DNA of 64,000 nt from JAWKMZ01 sp041391965 (GTDB lineage Bacteria; Bacteroidota; Bacteroidia; Flavobacteriales; Flavobacteriaceae). The notes below the pieces were generated by a model. That model made no database searches and was not told where the DNA came from. It worked only from the letters and a program-made list of their open reading frames with translations. The stretch covers positions 535,307 through 599,306 of the forward strand of contig JAWKMZ010000001.1 of assembly GCA_041391965.1 (NCBI GenBank), in the 5' to 3' direction. The first letter of the stretch is position 1; each line of letters begins with the position of its first letter. The position numbers and the translations under genes were made by a program. This document shows, one piece after another, positions 31,921 to 41,103 of this stretch.

Positions 31921-33918
31921 TTAGAACAAGTCATTCAAAAGTTTATCTTCAACCATATTTGGAAGTGTCACTTTTAAGGTTGGTGAACGTTCCATTTCAC
32001 GTTTAATAGCAAATAGTGCTTCATCATTTCGTGCCCAACTTCTGCGTGCAATTCCATTATTAACATCGTAAAACAACATACTTTTTAGTCGGTGTTCAGC
32101 TTCTTTAGTACCATCTAATAACATCCCAAAACCGCCATTAATTACTTCGCCCCAACCAACGCCTCCTCCATTATGAATGGAAACCCAAGTAGCGCCTCTA
32201 AAACTATCACCAATCACATTGTGTATTGCCATGTCTGCTGTAAATTTACTGCCATCATAAATATTAGATGTTTCTCTATATGGCGAGTCTGTTCCGCTAA
32301 CATCATGATGGTCTCTTCCTAAAACAACAGGACCAATTTTACCTTCAGCAACTGCATTATTAAACGCTTGAGCAATTTTTGAGCGTCCTTCGGCATCTGC
32401 ATACAAAATACGTGCTTGCGACCCAACCACCATTTTATTCTTTTTCGCATCTTTTATCCAGGTGATGTTATCTTGCATTTGTAGCTGAATTTCTTCAGGA
32501 GAGTTTTCCATAATTTCTTGTAAAACAGTCGCTGCAATCTCGTCTGTTGTATCTAAATCTGCTGGTTTGCCCGAAGTACAAACCCAACGGAAGGGTCCAA
32601 AACCATAATCAAAACACATTGGTCCTAAAATATCTTGCACATAGGATGGATATTTAAAATCGATGTTGTTTTGCGCCATCACATCGGCTCCAGCCCTTGA
32701 TGCTTCTAATAAAAAGGCATTGCCATAATCAAAAAAGTAGGTTCCTTTTTTAGTGTGATTATTAATTGCTGCGGCTTGTCTTCTTAATGATGCTTGTACC
32801 TTTTCTTTAAAAAGGTCTGGTGCTTCTTTAATTAAACGATTGGCTTCTTCATAAGACAGATCTACAGGATAATAACCACCAGTCCAAGGAATATGCAAAG
32901 ATGTTTGATCTGAGCCTAAATGGATAAAAATATTTTCAATATCAAAACGCTCCCAAATTTCAACCACGTTTCCTATATAGGCAATAGAAACTGTTTCTTT
33001 ACTTTCTTGAGCTTGTTTGGTGCGCTTGATTAGGTCTTCTATATTGTCAATTAGTACATCAACCCAACCTTGTTCGTGCCTTTTTGTAGCCGCTTTTGGA
33101 TTAACTTCAGCACAAATAGTAATACATCCAGCAATGTTTCCTGCTTTTGGTTGTGCACCACTCATTCCTCCTAAACCTGCGGTTAAAAATATTTTTCCTG
33201 AAGGATTTTCATTGTTTGACAACACTTTTCTAAAGGCATTCATTACTGTAATAGTTGTACCATGAACGATGCCTTGTGGACCAATATACATAAACGAACC
33301 TGCTGTCATTTGACCATATTGTGTAACACCAAGCGCATTAAATTTTTCCCAATCGTCAGGTTTGGAGTAATTTGGAATCATCATTCCGTTGGTTACCACT
33401 ACTCTTGGTGCATTTTTAGATGAGGGAAATAATCCCATTGGGTGACCAGAATATAAATGCAAGGTTTGCTCATCAGTCATAATTGCTAAATACTGCATGG
33501 TCAATAAATATTGTGCCCAATTTTGAAATACAGCACCATTGCCACCATAAGTAATAAGCTCTTCAGGATGTTGTGCCACTGCAGGATTCAGGTTGTTTTG
33601 AATCATCAGCATAATAGCTGCGGCTTGTATAGATTTTGCTGGATATTCTGAAATTGGTCGTGCATAAAAATCGTAATTTGGTTTGAATCTATACATGTAA
33701 ATTCTTCCAAATTCTTTTAGTTCTTGTGCAAATTCTGGTGCTAACGTTGGATGCCATTTTTCAGGAAAATAGCGCAACGCATTTCTAACAGCTAATTGTT
33801 TTTCTTCTTTTGATAAACTATCCTTACGTTTTGGTGCTCTGTTAATGCCTTTAGGATAGTCTCGTTTTGGTGGTAATTCTGTTGGAATTCCTTGTAATAT
33901 GTGTTCTTGAAATGTCAT
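31921..33918 (-). CDS. hutU: Urocanate hydratase
   Basis: Cytoplasmic NAD-dependent enzyme, second step of histidine degradation (urocanate to imidazolone propionate). 665 residues, about 100 longer than the ~555-residue proteobacterial form, as in the long Bacteroidota variant. Conserved blocks are clear: ITYGGNGAVFQNW, TLHLYSGHPMGLFP, TAGLGGMSGAQPKAG (NAD site), GCITICAEVN, and DYGFGPFRWVCTSG with the active-site region. It follows hutH by 10 bp on the same strand and ends before a strong terminator. hutI/hutG-type genes are not in the window. Confidence 0.95.
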   Translation of the reverse strand: MTFQEHILQGIPTELPPKRDYPKGINRAPKRKDSLSKEEKQLAVRNALRYFPEKWHPTLAPEFAQELKEFGRIYMYRFKPNYDFYARPISEYPAKSIQAAAIMLMIQNNLNPAVAQHPEELITYGGNGAVFQNWAQYLLTMQYLAIMTDEQTLHLYSGHPMGLFPSSKNAPRVVVTNGMMIPNYSKPDDWEKFNALGVTQYGQMTAGSFMYIGPQGIVHGTTITVMNAFRKVLSNNENPSGKIFLTAGLGGMSGAQPKAGNIAGCITICAEVNPKAATKRHEQGWVDVLIDNIEDLIKRTKQAQESKETVSIAYIGNVVEIWERFDIENIFIHLGSDQTSLHIPWTGGYYPVDLSYEEANRLIKEAPDLFKEKVQASLRRQAAAINNHTKKGTYFFDYGNAFLLEASRAGADVMAQNNIDFKYPSYVQDILGPMCFDYGFGPFRWVCTSGKPADLDTTDEIAATVLQEIMENSPEEIQLQMQDNITWIKDAKKNKMVVGSQARILYADAEGRSKIAQAFNNAVAEGKIGPVVLGRDHHDVSGTDSPYRETSNIYDGSKFTADMAIHNVIGDSFRGATWVSIHNGGGVGWGEVINGGFGMLLDGTKEAEHRLKSMLFYDVNNGIARRSWARNDEALFAIKREMERSPTLKVTLPNMVEDKLLNDLF

Positions 33919-33928
33919 TTTTTTTGAA

Positions 33929-35419
33929 TTACTTTACAATGAATGCTTGGTTTTTTACTAATTGAATCATGTGGTTGATATCGTCTTTTAAAAGTCTATC
34001 TTCTTCTAATTTAGCCACTTTATTTCTAATGATTTTAAAGTTGTCTTCTATAATTTTTGAAAAAGTATTTGGTCGTCTAAACTCCATAGCTTGTGCAGCG
34101 TACATTAATTCTATGGCTAATATTTTTTCAAGATTGCCTAATATTTGATTGAATTGTCTGCCAGAAATGCTTCCCATAGATACGTGGTCTTCTTGACCTA
34201 AAGAGGTTGGAATACTGTCTGCAGATGGAGGAAAACACAAGGATTTATTTTCAGTTACCAAAGCCGCTGTGGTGTATTGTGGAATCATAAATCCAGAATT
34301 TAAACCACCTGATTCTGTTAATAAACGTGGTAATCCAAATTTTCCTTCTAATAATAAATAAGATCGTCTGTCTGAAATATTTCCTAATTCTGCTGCTGCA
34401 ATAGATGCGTAATCTAAAACCATCGCTAAGGGTTGTCCATGAAAATTTCCTCCTGAAATAGCTTCCGTTTCACTCAACACAATAGGATTATCGGTTACCG
34501 AATTCATTTCAATTTCAGCCAATTCATTTAAATGATAAAACGCATTGCGAGAAGCGCCATGAACTTGTGGAATACAGCGCATGGAGTAAGGATCTTGCAC
34601 ACGAGCACAATCTAAATGAGACTTGATATTTTGAGAGTTTTTAAACAACATTCGCATACGTTCAGCTACTTTTAGATTGCCTTTAAATGGTCGTATTTTG
34701 TGCAAGGCTTCTTTAAATGGCGATGCACTTCCTTGATAGCCTTCAATACTCATTGCTCCTGCAACATCAGCTAAATCTAAAAGATATGCCATTTTGTTTA
34801 AGCCCATAATGGCATGTGCTAAAATAAATTGAGTGCCATTTATCAATGCTAATCCTTCTTTGGCTTGCAGCTGAATTGGACTTAATTTTTGTTGTTTTAA
34901 AACTTGTTTTGCTGAAACAATTTGGTTGTTTACCCAAAATTCTCCTTCGCCTAAAAGCGGTAAAAACAAATGTGAAAGTGGTGCTAAATCCCCTGAAGCG
35001 CCAACCGAACCTTGCTCAGGAACGACAGGTAAAAGGTTGTTTTCAATAAAATAAACCATGCGTTCAATAACTTTTAAACGAATACCTGAAAATCCTTGAC
35101 ACAAAGCGTGTACTTTGCAAATCATCATTATTTTAGAGAGTTCTTTATCTATCGGGTTTCCAACACCAACAGCATGTGTTATAAGTAAATTTTCTTGCAA
35201 CTTGCTTGTTTCTTGAGGTGTAATTTGAACATCGCAAAGTGGTCCAAAACCTGTATTGATTCCGTACACAGCTTTGTTGGAATTAGCCATTATTTCTACC
35301 TTTTTTCGGCAGTCGTTAACTTTTGAAATGGCTTCGGGTGTTATGGTTGCCTTTAAATTTCCGTTAGAAATAGCAATAACTTTTGCAACTGTAAGCGTGT
35401 CAATTCCGTACTTAAACAT
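33929..35419 (-). CDS. hutH: Histidine ammonia-lyase
   Basis: Cytoplasmic enzyme of 496 residues that deaminates histidine to urocanate. The self-formed MIO cofactor motif A141-S142-G143 sits in GSVGASGDLAPLSH, and the conserved segments YGINTGFGP and NPI (VTDNPIVL) are present. Length is normal (about 500). It is first in the hutH-hutU pair, with the -7 element TAACTTTG at 35450-35457. No hutC-type repressor is adjacent. Confidence 0.95.
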   Translation of the reverse strand: MFKYGIDTLTVAKVIAISNGNLKATITPEAISKVNDCRKKVEIMANSNKAVYGINTGFGPLCDVQITPQETSKLQENLLITHAVGVGNPIDKELSKIMMICKVHALCQGFSGIRLKVIERMVYFIENNLLPVVPEQGSVGASGDLAPLSHLFLPLLGEGEFWVNNQIVSAKQVLKQQKLSPIQLQAKEGLALINGTQFILAHAIMGLNKMAYLLDLADVAGAMSIEGYQGSASPFKEALHKIRPFKGNLKVAERMRMLFKNSQNIKSHLDCARVQDPYSMRCIPQVHGASRNAFYHLNELAEIEMNSVTDNPIVLSETEAISGGNFHGQPLAMVLDYASIAAAELGNISDRRSYLLLEGKFGLPRLLTESGGLNSGFMIPQYTTAALVTENKSLCFPPSADSIPTSLGQEDHVSMGSISGRQFNQILGNLEKILAIELMYAAQAMEFRRPNTFSKIIEDNFKIIRNKVAKLEEDRLLKDDINHMIQLVKNQAFIVK

Positions 35420-35449
35420 CGTGATTGGGTTTATAAATATTTAGAACCA

Positions 35450-35457
35450 CAAAGTTA
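35450..35457 (-). promoter_or_regulatory. -7 element (TAACTTTG) of hutH-hutU
   Basis: An exact TAnnTTTG match on the minus strand, 31 bp before the hutH start. Confidence 0.55.
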
Positions 35458-35532
35458 TCTTTATTTTTTTAGTGAAATAAAACTTGTTTAATAATTTGTG
35501 CCTTTAAAATAATAGCACTAAGCAGAAATGTA

Positions 35533-35562
35533 AAAAGCCCTTCAATGTCTTGAAAGGCTTTT
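35533..35562 (-). terminator. Terminator of the tRNA gene
   Basis: A 12-bp stem with one G-U-type mismatch (AAAAGCCCTTCA at 35533-35544 against TGAAAGGCTTTT at 35551-35562), with Ts following on the minus strand, 8 bp beyond the tRNA 3' end. Confidence 0.8.
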
Positions 35563-35569
35563 GTTTTTG

Positions 35570-35643
35570 TGGTCCCACTTGGGCTCGAACCAAGGACCAC
35601 CTGATTATGAGTCAGGTGCTCTAACCAACTGAGCTATGGGACC
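35570..35643 (-). tRNA. tRNA with CAT anticodon (elongator tRNA-Met, or tRNA-Ile2)
   Basis: A 74-nt cloverleaf on the minus strand: 7-bp acceptor stem GGTCCCA/TGGGACC, D arm with AGCTCAGTTGGTTAGAGC, anticodon arm CCTGA-CTCATAA-TCAGG and T arm with GGTTCGAGCC. The discriminator is A and CCA is not encoded. The anticodon CAT can be read as elongator methionine or, if the C is modified to lysidine, as isoleucine (AUA). The first base pair G-C and the normal D loop exclude initiator tRNA-fMet. I cannot separate Met from Ile2 by eye. Confidence 0.95.
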
Positions 35644-35690
35644 AAAAAGTGTGCAATATTACTATTTATTTTAAAACTCTACAAGATTTT

Positions 35691-36101
35691 TTATAGCTTT
35701 ATGTCTTGACATAATTCAATTAAAACACCATTGGTCGTTTTAGGATGTAAAAACGCCACCAGCTTATGATCGGCTCCTTTTTTAGGTGTTTTATGAAGCA
35801 CCTGAAACCCTTCTTTGGTCAATCGTTCTATTTCATCTTCTATATTATCAACCGCAAACGCAATATGATGAATGCCTTCACCTTTCTTTTCGATAAATTT
35901 TGCAATTGGACTTTCAGGATTCGTCGCTTGTAATAATTCAATTTTATTAGGTCCAGACTCAAAAAAAGAGGTTTTTACCCCTTCGCTCTCAACCGTTTCT
36001 GTTTTATAGTGTTTTTTGCCAAATAATGCTGCAAACACCTCATTAGATGCTTCTAAGTTTTTTACAGCAATTCCTATATGCTCTATTTTTTTCATATTCA
36101 T
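35691..36101 (-). CDS. mce: Methylmalonyl-CoA epimerase
   Basis: Cytoplasmic metalloenzyme of the VOC (glyoxalase) fold, 136 residues, interconverting the two epimers of methylmalonyl-CoA so that propionyl-CoA can enter the TCA cycle as succinyl-CoA. Metal ligands are in IEHIGIAV (H at about 7), KIELLQ (E), EGIHHIAFAV (H) and GVLIELCQ (E). Length is normal. Translation may start at the internal ATG at 36095 (MKKIEHIG), the usual family start. It stands alone between a tRNA gene and rbfA. Confidence 0.92.
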   Translation of the reverse strand: MNMKKIEHIGIAVKNLEASNEVFAALFGKKHYKTETVESEGVKTSFFESGPNKIELLQATNPESPIAKFIEKKGEGIHHIAFAVDNIEDEIERLTKEGFQVLHKTPKKGADHKLVAFLHPKTTNGVLIELCQDIKL

Positions 36102-36187
36102 TTTCTAAAAGAACAAAAATCTCATCAATTAAAATCCTATTTAATCAATTAATAGCTTCAAAAATACGATAATCCTTAAATATCCTA

Positions 36188-36195
36188 TACTTTTG
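36188..36195 (+). promoter_or_regulatory. -7 element (TACTTTTG) of the rbfA operon
   Basis: An exact TAnnTTTG match, followed by a leader of about 78 nt before the rbfA start. Confidence 0.5.
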
Positions 36196-36277
36196 CAAAA
36201 TAGAAGTTCGTATTTTCGTTTTTAATTGTTAACTTAAGTCATTAAACACAAATTTTTTACTTAAAAAATATATCCCA

Positions 36278-36673
36278 TTGGAAGAAAGTCATAGACAGAA
36301 AAAAATAGGCGGAATTTTACAACAAGATTTAGTTGAAGTGCTACAAGGTGCTGCAACTAAAGGTGGTTTAAAAGGTATTATCATTTCGGTAAGTAAGGTA
36401 AATGTTACGGCAGATTTGTCGATTGCCAAAGTATATTTGAGCATTTTTCCGAACAAAGAAGCTGCTGAATTGTTAAAAGGCATTCGTTCCAATACGCCTT
36501 TAATTCGTCACGAATTGGCGCAACGTACCAAACATCAGCTTCGTAGAATGCCTAATTTGGAGTTTTTTATTGATGATTCTTTAGAGTATATTGAACGTAT
36601 CGATAAGTCTTTAAAAGGCGAAGAAAACCCAATTAAAGACGCTAATTTGTTAGATAAACGAAAAAAATCATAA
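36278..36673 (+). CDS. rbfA: 30S ribosome-binding factor A
   Basis: Cytoplasmic KH-fold protein of 131 residues that helps 16S rRNA 5' maturation and cold growth. The start is TTG: the sequence begins EESHRQKKIGGILQQDL, which aligns with the usual METNRQKKIG start of flavobacterial RbfA, and no ATG is available upstream. The later segment VNVTADLSIAKVYLSIFP and RIDKSLK match the family. It is followed with no gap by a permease gene. Confidence 0.92.
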   Translation: MEESHRQKKIGGILQQDLVEVLQGAATKGGLKGIIISVSKVNVTADLSIAKVYLSIFPNKEAAELLKGIRSNTPLIRHELAQRTKHQLRRMPNLEFFIDDSLEYIERIDKSLKGEENPIKDANLLDKRKKS

Positions 36674-37876
36674 GTGAATTTCGCGCTTTATATCGCCAAG
36701 CGCTATCTGTTTACTAAAAGCAGTAACAACGCTATTAATATTATGACCATTATTGCAGCTTCTGGTGTTGTAGTAGCTGCAGCAGCCTTATTTATTGTGC
36801 TTTCTGGTTTTGCTGGTTTAAAAGATTTTAGTTTAGAATTTTCATCTTTTGTAGATCCAGATTTAAAAATGCTTCCTGCTGAAGGGAAATCGTTTGTTTT
36901 AACCAAAACAGATTCGACCTCACTTTCTAAAGTTGAAGGAATTGCTTCTTATTCAAAAATTATCGAAGAACGCATTATTCTTGAGTTTGACAACAAAAAA
37001 CTGCTTGCCACCTTAAAAGGCGTTGATGAAAATTATCTAAAAGTGACTCATATTGACTCTATGATTATTCAAGGAAGTTGGTTTGAAGCTGGTAGTGGTC
37101 AAATTGTTTCAGGTTGGGGAATTGCTCATAAACTCTCTTTTGGTGTGCTCGATTATGGGAAAGCGCTTAAAATTTATGTGCCAAAACCAGGAAAAGGGCA
37201 AATTACCTCTGTTAAAGGCGCTTTTAATTCTTTAACCGCTGTCAATATTGGTGTTTTTGATGTGAATGAAGATTTGAATGCTACATACGTATATTCTGAT
37301 ATTATAAATGCCGAATATTTGTTGAATTATAGGAAAAATCAAATAAGTGCTATTGAATTAAAATTAAAACCAAATGCCGATGAAAATAGTGTTAAACAAC
37401 AACTTAACTCTATTTTTGGAAACCAACTTATTATCAAAAATAGAGCACAACTTAATGATGCGCTTTACAAAATGTTGAATACCGAAAATTTAGCGGTTTA
37501 TCTGATTTTTACTTTGGTCATTATCATTGCGCTTTTTAATGTGATTGGTGCTTTAATTATGATGATTTTGGATAAAAAAGGCTCTTTACATACGCTTTTT
37601 AATTTAGGAGCCACCACAAAAGACATTAAACGCATCTTTTTTCTTCAAGGAAGTTTGATGACTGTTTTAGGAGGTATTCTTGGTGTTATCATAGGATTTA
37701 TCATTGTTGTGTTGCAAAAACAATTTGCCTTGGTAATGATTACACCTTCATTACCTTATCCTGTAACCCTAAAAATCATAAATGCCATTTTGGTGCTTGT
37801 TACAATTACTGTTTTGGGCTTGATTGCTTCAAAAATTGCCTCTGGAAGAATTAGCGAAAAATTAGTTAAATCTTAA
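36674..37876 (+). CDS. ABC transporter permease (LolC/LolE-like lipoprotein-releasing family)
   Basis: Inner-membrane protein of 400 residues starting with GTG directly after the rbfA stop. It begins NFALYIAKRYLFTKSSNNAIN, the cytoplasmic start and first helix of LolC/E-type permeases. A large periplasmic MacB-like domain (about 45-265) and three C-terminal helices (about 275-300, 320-345 and 365-385; FtsX domain) follow. Family role: moving lipoproteins from the inner membrane to LolA, with a LolD ATPase that is not adjacent. The rbfA-permease pair is common in Flavobacteria. Confidence 0.88.
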   Translation: MNFALYIAKRYLFTKSSNNAINIMTIIAASGVVVAAAALFIVLSGFAGLKDFSLEFSSFVDPDLKMLPAEGKSFVLTKTDSTSLSKVEGIASYSKIIEERIILEFDNKKLLATLKGVDENYLKVTHIDSMIIQGSWFEAGSGQIVSGWGIAHKLSFGVLDYGKALKIYVPKPGKGQITSVKGAFNSLTAVNIGVFDVNEDLNATYVYSDIINAEYLLNYRKNQISAIELKLKPNADENSVKQQLNSIFGNQLIIKNRAQLNDALYKMLNTENLAVYLIFTLVIIIALFNVIGALIMMILDKKGSLHTLFNLGATTKDIKRIFFLQGSLMTVLGGILGVIIGFIIVVLQKQFALVMITPSLPYPVTLKIINAILVLVTITVLGLIASKIASGRISEKLVKS

Positions 37877-37901
37877 TATTAATTTTATTGCGCTATACGC
37901 T

Positions 37902-38894
37902 TTAAACAAACTCATACCCAGAAAACACTTCCAATACCTCATCAAAAGCGGCAAATACATCTGCCGAATCATCACTGGTAACCATTTTCATTCGGTATTC
38001 TTTAAAGTTTGGAATGCCTTTAAAATAATTAGTGTAATGACGTCTGGTTTCAAAAACACCCAATTTTTCACCTTTCCATCCAATAGCCATTTGCAAATGC
38101 CTACGAGCAGCATCCACACGTTCTTCTAAAGTGATTGGAGCCAAGTGTTCTCCTGTTTGAAAAAAATGTTTGACTTGTTTAAAAAACCAAGGATTTCCAA
38201 TACTTGCACGCCCTATCATACAACCGTCCAACCCATAAGAATCACGCATTTCCATAGCCTTTTCAGGAGAGTCGACATCGCCATTTCCAAACACAGGAAT
38301 GTACATACGTTGGTTATTTTTAACTTCTGAAATTGGTTTCCAATCAGCGTTACCTTTATACATTTGAGCTCTGGTACGACCATGAATGGAAATGGCTTTA
38401 CAGCCAACATCTTGCAAGCGTTCAGCAACCTCAACAATTTTGATGGAATCATGATCCCAACCCAAACGCGTTTTTACAGTAATTGGCAAATGAGTGCGTT
38501 TTACCATTTCTTCAGTTAACTTTACCATCAAATCAATATCTTTTAAAATACCTGCTCCAGCACCTTTGCAAACTACTTTTTTAACAGGACATCCAAAATT
38601 AATATCAATAATATCTGGTTTTGACTTTTCAACAATATCAACGGTTTGAAGCATACTGTCCAATTCTGCTCCAAAAATTTGAATGCCAACTGGACGTTCC
38701 TTTTCATAAATATCGAGCTTCATTACGCTTTTTGCAGCATCGCGAATCAAACCTTCGCTTGAGATAAATTCGGTATAAACCACATCAGCACCTTGCTCTT
38801 TGCATAACGCTCTGAAAGGCGGATCACTCACGTCTTCCATTGGTGCTAAAAGCAATGGAAAGTTGGGAAGTTGTATGTTACCTATTTTTACCAA
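37902..38894 (-). CDS. dusB: tRNA-dihydrouridine synthase
   Basis: FMN- and NADPH-dependent enzyme of 330 residues reducing uridine in the tRNA D loop. Conserved blocks: PLLLAPMEDVSDPPFR at the N terminus (FMN site), DINFGCPVKKV with the catalytic cysteine in CKGAGAGIL, and HGRTRAQMY. The block order fits DusB. It has the -7 element TAATTTTG at 38912-38919 on the minus strand. It is divergent from the Lgt-like gene. Confidence 0.94.
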   Translation of the reverse strand: MVKIGNIQLPNFPLLLAPMEDVSDPPFRALCKEQGADVVYTEFISSEGLIRDAAKSVMKLDIYEKERPVGIQIFGAELDSMLQTVDIVEKSKPDIIDINFGCPVKKVVCKGAGAGILKDIDLMVKLTEEMVKRTHLPITVKTRLGWDHDSIKIVEVAERLQDVGCKAISIHGRTRAQMYKGNADWKPISEVKNNQRMYIPVFGNGDVDSPEKAMEMRDSYGLDGCMIGRASIGNPWFFKQVKHFFQTGEHLAPITLEERVDAARRHLQMAIGWKGEKLGVFETRRHYTNYFKGIPNFKEYRMKMVTSDDSADVFAAFDEVLEVFSGYEFV

Positions 38895-38911
38895 ACTTTA
38901 AAAATTTGAAG

Positions 38912-38919
38912 CAAAATTA
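38912..38919 (-). promoter_or_regulatory. -7 element (TAATTTTG) of dusB
   Basis: An exact TAnnTTTG match on the minus strand, 18 bp before the dusB start. Confidence 0.5.
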
Positions 38920-38975
38920 CATCTTTTTGGTTAATTGTGTATCTTCATCATTATTAAACTCTAATTTATACCCTT

Positions 38976-39719
38976 TTGCAAATTCCTTTTGAACCCATTG
39001 TTTTTGGTTATCACATCAATAGTCATTTGGTTTTAGAATATTTAGCATTTTTTATTGCCTTTAGGTATTATCTTTATTTAAGAAAAGGAAGTGAAGATTC
39101 TATTTCATCCATCAACCGATTATCCATTATTTTAGGTGCTGTTATTGGTGCATTCATTGGCTCGCGATTGACTGGTTTTTTTGAAAATCCATTGATTCCT
39201 ATTTCTAAGGAAAACTTTATTCAATTACTAAACACTAAAACTATTATGGGTGGGCTTTTTGGAGGCTTGCTTGGTGTCGAAATAGCGAAAAAAATAATTG
39301 GCGAAACCCAATCGTCTGGTGATTTGTTTACCTTTCCAATTATTGTTGGTATTTTTATTGGTCGCATTGGTTGTTTTCTTTCTGGAGTTAACGAATTTAC
39401 CTACGGAAAAGTAACCACTTTTTTTATGGGAATGGATTTAGGCGATGGCTTAAAACGCCATCCTTTAGCCTTATATGAATTAATGTTTCTAATACTTCTT
39501 TTTGTGTTTCTGAAACACATTCAAAACCACAAAACGCTTGATAAAGGACAACTTTTCAAATACTTTATGATTCTATATTTCAGTTTTAGGTGGATGATTG
39601 AATTTCTAAAACCCAATACATTTTTTGTGATTGGATTAAGTAGTATTCAAATACTTTGTCTAATTTGCTTGTTATATTACCACAAAACCATTTTAAACCT
39701 ATTCAAAAATGCCCATTAG
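38976..39719 (+). CDS. Prolipoprotein diacylglyceryl transferase-like protein (Lgt paralogue)
   Basis: Inner-membrane protein of 247 residues with about seven helices. The Lgt signature region is recognisable but altered: GRIGCFLSGVNEFTYG (R130, C133), where Lgt has G-R-x-[GA]-N-F. The conserved GSRLTGF loop (about 62-68) and the C-terminal FRWMIEF (Arg/Glu) are kept. Lgt moves a diacylglyceryl group from phosphatidylglycerol to a lipoprotein cysteine. This copy is shorter and lacks the central N, so it may act on another acceptor. The TTG at 38976 is the most likely start. Its end overlaps the radical SAM gene by 11 bp. Confidence 0.78.
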   Translation: MQIPFEPIVFGYHINSHLVLEYLAFFIAFRYYLYLRKGSEDSISSINRLSIILGAVIGAFIGSRLTGFFENPLIPISKENFIQLLNTKTIMGGLFGGLLGVEIAKKIIGETQSSGDLFTFPIIVGIFIGRIGCFLSGVNEFTYGKVTTFFMGMDLGDGLKRHPLALYELMFLILLFVFLKHIQNHKTLDKGQLFKYFMILYFSFRWMIEFLKPNTFFVIGLSSIQILCLICLLYYHKTILNLFKNAH

Positions 39720-41103
39720 AAACTATACGTATTACGATTTTACTTTAAGCCTTTGCCACGAGTGTTTAAAACGAGTGGATACCAAAATTGTCTTTGAAAA
39801 TGGTAATGTATATATGCTAAAACGCTGTAATGAACATGGTAAGAGCAAGGTGTTGATAGCTGATGATGTTACATACTACAAGAATATTCGCAACTACAAC
39901 AAACCATCTGAAACCCCTTATACCTTCAACACTAAAACGCATTATGGTTGTCCTTATGACTGCGGATTATGTCCTGACCATGAGCAACATTCATGTTTGA
40001 CTATTGTTGAAGTTACTGATAGGTGTAATTTGACGTGTCCAACCTGTTATGCTGGTTCTTCACCAACGTATGGTCGTCATCGTACATTGGACGAAATCAA
40101 AAAAATGTTAGACACAATTGTAAAGAACGAAAAAGAGCCAGATGTGGTTCAAATTTCTGGTGGCGAACCAACTATTCATCCACAATTTTTTGAAATTTTA
40201 GATTATGCCAAAACCTTGCCTATTCGTCATTTAATGTTGAATACTAATGGAATAAAAATTGCCAAAGACAAAGATTTTGCAATGCGATTGAAAACCTACA
40301 CGCCGGATTTTGAAATCTATCTGCAATTTGATTCGTTTGAAGACAGCATATTGCGTGAACTTCGAGGTGCAGATTTGTCAAACATTCGTCAACAAGCATT
40401 AGAAAACCTGAATGAATTAAATTTATCAACAACATTAGTAGTGACCCTTCAAAAGGGACTAAATGACCACGAAATTGGTAAAATCATCGACTTTGCTTTA
40501 AAACAAAAATGTGTACGAGGTGTCACATTTCAGCCAACTCAAATTGCAGGTCGATTAGAGCATTTTAACCCAGAAACTGATAGAATGACTTTAACTGAAG
40601 TCAGACGAAATATTTTAGAGCAAACCAACATTTTTAATGCAGATGATTTGCTTCCTGTGCCTTGCAATCCAGATGCGTTGGTGATGGGTTATGCGTTGAA
40701 ACTTGGAGACGAAGTCTTTCCATTAACGCGCTATATTAATCCAAATGATTTGTTGGATAACAGTAAAAACACCATTGTGTATGAACAAGATGAAATGCTT
40801 CATGGGAAAATGATTGAGCTATTCAGCACAGGAAATTCAGTAGAAGTTGCTGAAGAAAATCTTAAATCCATCATGTGCTGTTTGCCAAATATTGATGCGC
40901 CAAATTTAGGTTATGACAATTTGTTTAGAGTGATTATTATGCAATTTATTGATGCTTATAATTTTGATGTACGCGCTATCAAAAAATCGTGTGTTCATAT
41001 TGTAGATAAAGACTATAAAATCATTCCGTTTGAAACAATGAATTTATTTTATCGTGATGATAAAAAAGCATATCTTGAAACTTTAAAAGCAGAAACTATA
41101 TGA
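39709..41103 (+). CDS. Tes/MJ0619-like radical SAM protein
   Basis: A 464-residue radical SAM enzyme. Before the SAM cluster motif C106-x3-C110-x2-C113 (TDRCNLTCPTCYAG) lies a cysteine-rich extension: C16-x2-C19, C40, and C81-x3-C85-x2-C88 with C96 (HYGCPYDCGLCPDHEQHSC). This layout, with an N-terminal C-x2-C zinc- or rubredoxin-like pair and G-C-P-Y-D-C-G-L-C-P, is that of the MJ0619/tetraether-synthase (Tes) family and its bacterial relatives. SGGEPT follows at about 147-152. Tes joins lipid tails by C-C bonds. Here the overlapping Lgt-like gene suggests a lipid-related substrate, but that is inference. No close functional assignment is possible. Confidence 0.85.
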   Translation: MPIRNYTYYDFTLSLCHECLKRVDTKIVFENGNVYMLKRCNEHGKSKVLIADDVTYYKNIRNYNKPSETPYTFNTKTHYGCPYDCGLCPDHEQHSCLTIVEVTDRCNLTCPTCYAGSSPTYGRHRTLDEIKKMLDTIVKNEKEPDVVQISGGEPTIHPQFFEILDYAKTLPIRHLMLNTNGIKIAKDKDFAMRLKTYTPDFEIYLQFDSFEDSILRELRGADLSNIRQQALENLNELNLSTTLVVTLQKGLNDHEIGKIIDFALKQKCVRGVTFQPTQIAGRLEHFNPETDRMTLTEVRRNILEQTNIFNADDLLPVPCNPDALVMGYALKLGDEVFPLTRYINPNDLLDNSKNTIVYEQDEMLHGKMIELFSTGNSVEVAEENLKSIMCCLPNIDAPNLGYDNLFRVIIMQFIDAYNFDVRAIKKSCVHIVDKDYKIIPFETMNLFYRDDKKAYLETLKAETI

